A stretch of DNA of 64,000 nucleotides, taken from NCBI GenBank assembly GCA_025757845.1, contig CP107211.1:1240001-1304000 (forward strand), written 5' to 3'. How positions within the stretch are numbered: the stretch's first letter is position 1; each line of letters begins with the position of its first letter. Positions 57,817 to 64,000 of this stretch are shown in pieces. The translations under genes and the position numbers were made by a program. This DNA is from Oscillospiraceae bacterium (GTDB lineage: Bacteria; Bacillota; Clostridia; Oscillospirales; Ruminococcaceae). Under the pieces are notes generated by a model. It did not search any database and was not told the origin of the DNA. It saw only the letters and a program-made list of their open reading frames with translations.

Positions 57817-58938
57817 ATGATCACCATTGACGAACTGAAAGTGCAGCTTGCCGATTATGCCAAGGCGGTCAAGGACCTGGAAGAGGCTCTGGCCATCGAG
57901 GCTTCCCGCAAGCGTGTGCAGGAGCTGGAGCACACCATGTCCCGCCCCGGCTTTTATGATGACGCCGACCTGAGCAAAAAGGTGTTTGACGAGGTGGGCG
58001 ACCTGAAGGGCAAGCTGAGCCGCTTTGAAAAGCTGCAGGGCCTGTACGATGACGCCGAGACCATGATCGAGATGCTGGACGAGGAGTACGACCCCGCCAT
58101 GATCCCCGAAGCCGAAGAGGCTGTGAACGCCGTAGGCAAGGCTGTGGATGAGCTGCAGCTCATGACCATGCTGAACGGCGAGTACGACCACAGCAATGCC
58201 ATCCTTACCTTCCACGCCGGTACCGGCGGCACCGAAGCACAGGACTGGGCCGAGATGCTGTACCGCATGTACAACAAGTGGGCCGTGGCCCACGGTATGA
58301 CCGTAGAGGTGCTGGACTATCAGGATGGCGACGAAGCCGGCCTGAAGAGCGCTTCCATGATGGTCAAGGGCGCCAACGCCTACGGCCTGCTCAAGAGCGA
58401 GAACGGCGTGCACCGCCTGGTGCGTGTGTCGCCCTTTGACGCCAATGCCCGCCGCCAGACCAGCTTTGCTTCGCTGGAAGTGATGCCCGAGCTGGACAAC
58501 ACCATCCAGGTGGACATCCGCCCCGAGGACATCGAAATGCAGGTGTACCGTTCCTCCGGTGCCGGCGGCCAGCACATCAACAAGACTTCTTCCGCAGTGC
58601 GTCTGATCCACAAGCCCACCGGCATCGTGGTCAACTGCCAGACCCAGCGCAGCCAGTTCCAGAACCGTGACTACGCCATGGAAATGCTGAAGGCTAAGCT
58701 GTACCAGATCGCCAAGCAGCAGCACATGGACAAGATCGACGACATCAAGGGCGTGCAGAACGAGATCGCCTGGGGCCACCAGATCCGCAGCTATGTGTTC
58801 ATGCCCTACACCATGGTCAAGGATCACCGCACCAACTACGAGACCGGCAATGTGGACGCCGTGATGGACGGCGACCTGGATGGCTTCATCTTTGCCTACC
58901 TCAAGGCCGCCAGCCGCGGCGAGCTGCAGGATACCTGA
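57817..58938 (+). CDS. prfB: Peptide chain release factor 2
   Basis: The 373-residue protein recognises UGA and UAA stops. The SPF tripeptide ([15 protein letters not shown]) and GGQ motif ([13 protein letters not shown]) are intact. The gene reads through in one frame: the usual in-frame UGA and +1 frameshift near codon 25 is absent. Start at 57817 follows GAGAGGAAC. A terminator follows. Confidence 0.96.
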   Translation: MITIDELKVQLADYAKAVKDLEEALAIEASRKRVQELEHTMSRPGFYDDADLSKKVFDEVGDLKGKLSRFEKLQGLYDDAETMIEMLDEEYDPAMIPEAEEAVNAVGKAVDELQLMTMLNGEYDHSNAILTFHAGTGGTEAQDWAEMLYRMYNKWAVAHGMTVEVLDYQDGDEAGLKSASMMVKGANAYGLLKSENGVHRLVRVSPFDANARRQTSFASLEVMPELDNTIQVDIRPEDIEMQVYRSSGAGGQHINKTSSAVRLIHKPTGIVVNCQTQRSQFQNRDYAMEMLKAKLYQIAKQQHMDKIDDIKGVQNEIAWGHQIRSYVFMPYTMVKDHRTNYETGNVDAVMDGDLDGFIFAYLKAASRGELQDT

Positions 58939-58963
58939 TCTGCCTGAATCTGCAAAAAATACA

Positions 58964-59004
58964 AAAGACCGTGCTTTCCGGAAAGGAGAGCACGGTCTTT
59001 TTTC
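58964..59004. terminator. Terminator of prfB and DUF1836 gene
   Basis: AAGACCGTGCT pairs with AGCACGGTCTT; T-run TTTTTT follows on the plus strand and A-run on the other. Confidence 0.88.
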
Positions 59005-59008
59005 TGTT

Positions 59009-59557
59009 TTACGCCAGATCCGGCAGGATGTCCGCCCACAGGTTCTGCTCCTGACGCAGGGCGTCAAAGCAGCAGTCCAGATACATCTTGTTGGCAGCGG
59101 CCAGAATGGTGCTGCGCAGCAGCAGCTTTTCGTCGGCGGCATCCGGGTCCGGGTCCGGCAGGGCACGGGTACAGCCGAACACGAACGGCAGGCAGCGCTC
59201 CAGCTCCTCACAGAAGGTATCGTAGGCGGCCCCGGCGGAACAATAGGCCTTCTGCATTTTGAACAGGGTGTCGATGTTTTCCATCGAGAGGACTGTTTTG
59301 GAAACCACGATGTACAGCAGGGAAGCGATCTGGTCGCGGGTGTATTTCTTTTTGACCGGGTGGCTCAGAATGCCTTTTTTGACGTAGTTGCTCACCATGG
59401 ACGGGGTGAGCTCTACCCCGCAAAAGGTGCGGAAGCAGGCGTTGACATATTGCACGGTCTGGTCCAGATACAGCCCTACGGCAGGGAGGTCGCGGTACCG
59501 GGGCAGGGCAAACCCGGCGGCGCAGGCCGCAACGCGGCGCTTGGTTTCATCGTTCAT
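59009..59557 (-). CDS. DUF1836 protein, MerR-like DNA binding
   Basis: The 182-residue protein has the DUF1836 pattern: LPRYRDLPAVGLYLDQTVQYVN, then ELTPSMVSNYVKKGIL and KKKYTRDQIASLLYIV, which resemble a winged-helix/MerR-type DNA-binding unit. Function is not known. It stands alone between two terminators. Confidence 0.85.
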   Translation of the reverse strand: MNDETKRRVAACAAGFALPRYRDLPAVGLYLDQTVQYVNACFRTFCGVELTPSMVSNYVKKGILSHPVKKKYTRDQIASLLYIVVSKTVLSMENIDTLFKMQKAYCSAGAAYDTFCEELERCLPFVFGCTRALPDPDPDAADEKLLLRSTILAAANKMYLDCCFDALRQEQNLWADILPDLA

Positions 59558-59768
59558 AGTGGATCATGCTTTCTGTTCAGCGGGTGAAAGTTGATTTGGC
59601 TTTCAGTATAACGCAAAAAATGGAAGCGGTCAACGGGAATATGAAAACTTTTTATCAAATGATGAAAACAGCTTGACAGGTTTTAAAAAAACTGATAAGA
59701 TGTCCACAGGAAACTGGATGACTTCGGCGGGCTTTCGTCGATAAAGGATAAAATTGGAGATGCATCGT

Positions 59769-60617
59769 ATGAAAACCAGAATCGTTGTGGACTCTTCTGC
59801 CAACCTGTATGCCCTCAGCGGGGTGGACTTTGTCTGTGTGCCGCTGAAAATCGTGACCGACGATGGGGAATATCTGGACACGGCAGAACTGGATGCGGTC
59901 GGTATGGCCCAGACCCTGCGCAGCTATAAGGGCAAGACCGGCACATCCTGCCCCAATGTGGCCGACTGGCTGGCGGCCTACGAGGGCGCGGAGGAAGTGT
60001 TCGTGGTCACCATCACGGGCACACTGTCCGGCAGCTATAACGCGGCCCAGCTGGCCGCCGAGGAATACCGGCAGGAGCACGAAGGTGCCCGCGTGTTCGT
60101 GCTGGACAGTCTGTCGGCCGGGCCGGAATGCCGCCTGTTGGCCGAGCGTCTGGCGGCACTGGTGCAGGCAGGCTGTGCCTTTGATGATGCCGCCGAGAGG
60201 ATTCTGGCCTATCACCGGCACACGCACCTGTTGTTCTCGCTGGAATCGCTGGCCAACCTCGCCCGCAACGGCCGCGTAAAACCGGCGGTAGCTGCCGTGG
60301 CGCGGATGCTGGGCATCCGGGTCATCGGGCAGGCCAGTGAGGCGGGGGAGCTGGAGGTGCTGTGCAAGACCCGCGGCGAACACGGCGCACTGGAACGCAT
60401 CGTGCTGGAAATGAAGGGCCGCGGTTTTGTCTCCGGCCGGGTACACATTGCCCACTGCGGCAACCCTGACGCCGCCGACCGGCTGAAAAAGATGCTGCAC
60501 GCGGTGTTCCCGGGGGCGCAGGTGGATGTGAGCCCCTGCGGCGGCCTGTGCAGCTACTATGCCGAATTGGGCGGCCTGATGGTGGGCTATGAGGACGACG
60601 AAGCTCCCACGTTATAA
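59769..60617 (+). CDS. DegV family protein
   Basis: The 282-residue fold binds a fatty acid. Motifs include IVVDSSANL at the N terminus, TSCPNVADWLAAYEG, TITGTLSGSYNAAQ and FSLESLANLARNGRV. Relatives (FakB) deliver fatty acids to FakA kinase for phospholipid synthesis. Start at 59769 follows TTGGAG. Monocistronic with a terminator. Confidence 0.92.
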   Translation: MKTRIVVDSSANLYALSGVDFVCVPLKIVTDDGEYLDTAELDAVGMAQTLRSYKGKTGTSCPNVADWLAAYEGAEEVFVVTITGTLSGSYNAAQLAAEEYRQEHEGARVFVLDSLSAGPECRLLAERLAALVQAGCAFDDAAERILAYHRHTHLLFSLESLANLARNGRVKPAVAAVARMLGIRVIGQASEAGELEVLCKTRGEHGALERIVLEMKGRGFVSGRVHIAHCGNPDAADRLKKMLHAVFPGAQVDVSPCGGLCSYYAELGGLMVGYEDDEAPTL

Positions 60618-60621
60618 CGAG

Positions 60622-60653
60622 AAAAGACCTCTCCCGAAGGAGAGGCCTTTTTT
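60622..60653. terminator. Terminator after the DegV gene
   Basis: AAAAGACCTCTCC-CGAA-GGAGAGGCCTTTT with a T-run; it also serves the convergent cutC. Confidence 0.9.
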
Positions 60654-60666
60654 GTAGGTGTGTTTC

Positions 60667-61434
60667 TCAAAGGTTATCCAGTGCTTCACGCGCGGCACGG
60701 ATGTTGGCCTCGCTGGTCTGCCACAGTTCAAACTCCGAAAAGCCCGGCAGGCCCATAGGCACGCCTTCCCGGCGGAAGGTCATGCGGCTGTCCAGCACCT
60801 GCTTGCCGGAGAGGTGGAACGCCCGGGCACCGGTCTGGGCGGCCAGCGCCGGGAGATTGCCCGCGGAGACGCCGGCACCCACCAGAATTTCCACATCGCT
60901 CCCGGCGGCTTCCACCAGCTGGCGCAGCAGCTCAGCTCCCTGCGGCGCACTGGCGGCCTGCCCGCTGGTAAGGATGGTGGCAAGGCCCAGTTCCTTTGCG
61001 GCGGCCAGCGCGGCAAAGGGGTCCCGGCAGACGTCAAAGGCACGGTGCAGGGTGCAGGCAACGGGACGGCCTGCAGCTGCTGCCGCCCGGCGGGCAGCAG
61101 CGTAGATGGGACGCAGGGCGTCCACATCCAGTACGCCGTCCGGGGTGAGCACGCCGGTGACGATGCCGTCCGCCCCGGCTTCCACCAGCTCTGCGGCCGA
61201 CTGCTCCATCTGGGCCAGCTCGTAGCGGTCGTAGCAGAAATCACCAAAGCGGGGGCGCAGCAGTGCCCGCACCGGCAGTCCGGTTTCGGCTTTGACCTGC
61301 CGCAGCAGGGCAAGGCTGGGGGTGGTGCCGCCGATCACCAAGTCGGCACACAGTTCCAGTCGGTCGGCTCCGCCGCGCTTTGCGGCCAGTGCACTGGCCG
61401 TGCTGTCCACGCAGACTTCCAGAGTATGAGGCAT
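60667..61434 (-). CDS. cutC: Copper homeostasis protein CutC-like
   Basis: The 255-residue TIM-barrel protein matches CutC: LEVCVDSTASALAAKRGGADRLELCADL, VRALLRPRFGDFCYDRYE, TLHRAFDVCRDP and ILTSGQAASAPQG. The link to copper is weak and many members have unknown roles. Start at 61434 follows GGAGGAAA. A hairpin separates it from galT upstream. Confidence 0.92.
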   Translation of the reverse strand: MPHTLEVCVDSTASALAAKRGGADRLELCADLVIGGTTPSLALLRQVKAETGLPVRALLRPRFGDFCYDRYELAQMEQSAAELVEAGADGIVTGVLTPDGVLDVDALRPIYAAARRAAAAAGRPVACTLHRAFDVCRDPFAALAAAKELGLATILTSGQAASAPQGAELLRQLVEAAGSDVEILVGAGVSAGNLPALAAQTGARAFHLSGKQVLDSRMTFRREGVPMGLPGFSEFELWQTSEANIRAAREALDNL

Positions 61435-61458
61435 AAACGTTTCCTCCTTGTATGGCAA

Positions 61459-61488
61459 GGCCCCGCCGATGAGATCTGCGGCGGGGCC
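61459..61488 (-). terminator. Hairpin between galT and cutC
   Basis: GGCCCCGCCG pairs with CGGCGGGGCC. No long T-run, so termination may be partial. Confidence 0.55.
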
Positions 61489-61503
61489 TGTGATGTTTTG
61501 AGG

Positions 61504-63003
61504 TTATTTTACGCTGGCAAGGAACCGCACGAACCCGGCACGACCGGCTTCGTCCAGCTTGTACACACCGGCATCGGCCAGCACCTGTGCGAACACCTGG
61601 CCCACCTCATCCTGCAGGATGAGGTGCACGGTGTCGCCGTTCAGCTCCGGGTGACGGGCCAGAATGTCCTGCGCCCACTCCGCGTGCTTCTGCAGTGTTT
61701 CGGGGTACTCGCTGACGGGGGTGCGGGCTACCAGCACGTCTGCCAGATCAAACAGCTCCTGCTTCAGGCGGCTGGGCAGCACGGCCAGACCCATGACCTC
61801 GATAAGGCCGATGTTCTCCTTTTTGATGTGGTGCAGCTTGGCATGGGGGTGGAACACGCCCAGCGGGTGTTCTGGCGTGGTGATGTTGTTGCGCAGCACC
61901 AGATCCAGCTGGTATTTGCCATCCCGCATGCGGGCAATGGGGGTGATGGTGTTGTGGGGCTCGCCGTCGGTCTCTGCAAAGATAAAGCAGCTCTCGTCGG
62001 TGTAGCCGCGCCAGGCGGTCAGGATCTTGTCGGCCAGCTCCACCAGACGCTCATCATCCTCGCAGGTCAGGCGGATGCAGCTCATGGGCCAGTGTACGAT
62101 GCCGGCCTCCACGTCCTCAAAGCCGGGGAACACCCATGCCTTTTCGATGGGGGCCTTGGCCATGGCAAATTCATAGTGGCCGCCCTGGAAGTGGTCGTGG
62201 CTCAGGATGCTGCCGCCCACGATGGGCAGGTCAGCGTTGCTGCCCACGAAATAGTGGGGGAACAGGCCCACAAAATCCAGCAGCTTGCGGAAGGTGGCCC
62301 GCTCAATCTTCATGGGAGTGTGCTGGTTGTTGAACACGATGCAGTGTTCGTTGTAGTACACATAGGGGCTGTACTGCAGGTTCCAGGCGCTGTCGTTGAT
62401 GGTCAGCGGGATGATGCGGTGGTTCTCGCGGGCGGGATGGTTCATGCGGCCCGCATAGCCCTCGTTCTCGGCGCACAGCTGGCACTTGGGGTAGGCGCTC
62501 TGGGGGGCCAGCTTGGCGGCTGCAATGGCCTTGGGGTCCTTTTCCGGCTTGGAAAGGTTGATGGTGATGTCCAGATCACCGTAAGGCGTCTTGGCCACCC
62601 ACTTCAGGTCCCGCTTGATGCGGTAGCGGCGGATATAATCCGTGTCCTGGCTGAACTTATAGAACCAGTCAGTGGCGGCCTGCGGGCCCTCGTTCTCGTA
62701 GCGCTCCTCAAAGTTGGCGCGCACAATGCTGGGACGCGGCGTCAGCACGCCCATGAGTTTGGTGTCGAACAGGTCGCGTGCGGTGCTGTTGTCGGCACAC
62801 ACGCCGCGGGCCACGGCATCGTCCACCAGCGTTTTCAGGATGCTTTCCAGGTCGGTGTAGCACACCTCACCCTCGGGGGCGGTAAAGTCGTCCAGCTGCA
62901 TGGTCATGAGCAGCTGATTGCGGATGTAGATCTCGTCATCGGGCAGGATCAGACCGGTGTCCAGACCATAGTTGATGAGCTGCTGAATGGCAGTGGAGAT
63001 CAC
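61504..63003 (-). CDS. galT: Galactose-1-phosphate uridylyltransferase (type 2)
   Basis: The 499-residue Firmicute-type GalT exchanges UMP between UDP-glucose and galactose 1-phosphate. Motifs include LTPRPSIVRANFEERY, DFVGLFPHYFVGSNADLPIVGGS and the active-site region ILSHDHFQGGHYEFAM. It uses GTG, which overlaps the galK stop in GTGA. With galK and galU it completes the Leloir route. Confidence 0.95.
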   Translation of the reverse strand: MISTAIQQLINYGLDTGLILPDDEIYIRNQLLMTMQLDDFTAPEGEVCYTDLESILKTLVDDAVARGVCADNSTARDLFDTKLMGVLTPRPSIVRANFEERYENEGPQAATDWFYKFSQDTDYIRRYRIKRDLKWVAKTPYGDLDITINLSKPEKDPKAIAAAKLAPQSAYPKCQLCAENEGYAGRMNHPARENHRIIPLTINDSAWNLQYSPYVYYNEHCIVFNNQHTPMKIERATFRKLLDFVGLFPHYFVGSNADLPIVGGSILSHDHFQGGHYEFAMAKAPIEKAWVFPGFEDVEAGIVHWPMSCIRLTCEDDERLVELADKILTAWRGYTDESCFIFAETDGEPHNTITPIARMRDGKYQLDLVLRNNITTPEHPLGVFHPHAKLHHIKKENIGLIEVMGLAVLPSRLKQELFDLADVLVARTPVSEYPETLQKHAEWAQDILARHPELNGDTVHLILQDEVGQVFAQVLADAGVYKLDEAGRAGFVRFLASVK

Positions 63004-64000
63004 AGCACAGCACCTCCTTCCGGACGGATGCTCAGCACATGGCAGCGGCCCTCACCGAGGATGGCTTCCATGTGTGCTTTGAAGTCGGCCAGCATGTCCA
63101 CCGGCACAAAGGCCTGTGCCGTACCGGCAAAGCCGCCGCCGTGCACACGCACGGCACCCTTGCCCTGCAAGTAATGCTTGGCGGCCGCAATGGTCACGCC
63201 CATTTCCTGATGCTCCTTGTACCCGGCGGGGATCACGTTCTGCAGGTACTCCCAGCTGCTGTCGCCGGAAGCGGTGACCAGCTGCAGGAAGGCGTCAAAG
63301 TCACCGCCGCGCAGGGCAGCCACCTGCTGGGCCACGCGGTCGTTGTCGGCATAGAAGTGGAAGGCGCGCAGCACGGCGCGGTCGCCGCACTGTCTGCGGC
63401 ACTCCGGGAGCTTTGCGAGGAAGGTGTCAAAGGGCACGTCCCGCAGCACTTCACCGCCGCACACGGCAGCCACGGCGCGGCACTCGGCGGGCACGGCGGC
63501 GTACTCGTCGGTCAGGTCAGCATGGTCGGCACAGGAATCCAGGATGCACAGGGCCAGGCCTGCCTTGGAAAAGTCCACCTGCACCGGTTCCACATCCGGG
63601 TGGGCGGGGTCGGCAAAATCAATGGTGATGATGTTGCCCACGCTGGAAGCCATCTGGTCCATCAGACCGCAGGGCTTGCCAAAGTAGACATTCTCGGCCC
63701 ACTGACCGATCTGTGCGATCTCGATGGGGGAGACCTTTTTGGTCATGAAGCGGTCGTTCAGGATCACGCCAATCAGCACCTCAAAGGCGGCCGAGGACGA
63801 AACGCCGCTGCCCTTGGGCACGTTGGAAGCAACGTATACGTCCAGACCGGAGAGGGCTGCACCCCGCTGGCGGAACGCTTCACACTCGCCGCGCAGCAGG
63901 GACATGGTGGTGTTTTCTTCCTCCTTGCGGGCAGCAAGGTCAGCCAGGTCGATGACGCACAGATCATAGCCCTCGCTCTGTACCCGCAGCTGGTTCAGGC
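63000..64000 (-). CDS. galK: Galactokinase (second copy), 5' end cut by the window
   Basis: The frame is open to the window edge, giving 333 residues of the C-terminal part. Motif 2 appears as KGSGVSSSAAFEVL, motif 3 as VHGGGFAGTAQAFV. Gly-rich SGVSSSAA and YFGKPCGLMDQ resemble the other galactokinase. The internal ATG at 63905 is not the start because the upstream residues keep the family pattern (SEGYDLCVIDLADL). It is directly upstream of galT and translationally coupled to it. Confidence 0.92.
   Translation of the reverse strand, partial: LNQLRVQSEGYDLCVIDLADLAARKEEENTTMSLLRGECEAFRQRGAALSGLDVYVASNVPKGSGVSSSAAFEVLIGVILNDRFMTKKVSPIEIAQIGQWAENVYFGKPCGLMDQMASSVGNIITIDFADPAHPDVEPVQVDFSKAGLALCILDSCADHADLTDEYAAVPAECRAVAAVCGGEVLRDVPFDTFLAKLPECRRQCGDRAVLRAFHFYADNDRVAQQVAALRGGDFDAFLQLVTASGDSSWEYLQNVIPAGYKEHQEMGVTIAAAKHYLQGKGAVRVHGGGFAGTAQAFVPVDMLADFKAHMEAILGEGRCHVLSIRPEGGAVL

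Noticed and set aside
60658..63174. Long plus-strand open frame opposite cutC and galT
   Set aside because: Antisense shadow; both minus-strand genes are complete and well supported.

Overview
The window looks like chromosomal DNA of a GC-rich gut Firmicute of the Ruminococcaceae/Oscillospiraceae, most probably Faecalibacterium (prausnitzii group). Three encoded proteins carry the double-glycine leader type of the Faecalibacterium MAM protein. The carbohydrate genes suit a saccharolytic gut anaerobe, and promoters are standard sigma-A type with strong ribosome binding sites. No rRNA, CRISPR array, transposase or phage module was seen. One tRNA, one TPP riboswitch and a tandem type I toxin-antitoxin locus are present. 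The taxonomic call is inference from gene content.

Layout. 1-4.2 kb: maltose PTS operon (EIIBC, maltose-6'-phosphate phosphatase, 4-alpha-glucanotransferase). 4.3-15.2 kb, mostly minus strand: acetyltransferase, modB-modC, a shrunken modA remnant, glycogen phosphorylase with a divergent AraC regulator, the intact modA, and the cofactor genes MOSC-MogA fusion, moaA, moaC and a MoeA-like protein. 15.5-20.4 kb: tRNA-Ala, TPP riboswitch with thiT, then sporulation regulators spoIIID, sigG, sigE and spoIIGA, with two copies of a type I toxin-antitoxin unit between sigG and sigE. 20.5-28 kb: a MAM-like secreted protein, two secreted alpha/beta hydrolases, a transglutaminase-like protein, rmuC and an FprA flavoprotein. 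28-30.3 kb: SirTM sirtuin, zinc macrodomain hydrolase and a PNPOx-like protein, facing an HxlR regulator. 30.9-35.8 kb: two-component system plus FtsX-type ABC transporter. 35.8-40.9 kb: PfkB kinase, short pyruvate kinase, and a LysR regulator divergent from a lipoprotein FMN/FAD reductase. 41-45.8 kb: rlmD, AraC regulator, galactokinase and an operon of two MAM-like proteins. 46-51.8 kb: maltodextrin ABC operon (LacI, binding protein, two permeases, second MalQ). 52-60.6 kb: secreted transglutaminase-like protein, rpsF-ssb-rpsR, cation/proton antiporter, galU, RING-type membrane protein, prfB, DUF1836 protein and DegV protein. 60.6-64 kb: cutC, galT and a second galactokinase cut by the window edge.

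How the parts work together. Maltose enters by the PTS, is dephosphorylated and passes to MalQ. Longer maltodextrins enter by the ABC system and a second MalQ, and glycogen phosphorylase handles the resulting glucans. Repeated TGCAA-type boxes upstream of both the PTS operon and the glgP/araC pair hint at shared control. GalK, GalT and GalU form the Leloir route. The mod/moa/moe genes supply molybdate and its cofactor. The most unusual features are the duplicated toxin-antitoxin unit inside the sigma-factor cluster, the three MAM-like proteins with a shared leader, the modA remnant with a duplicated leader, and the SirTM-macrodomain operon.
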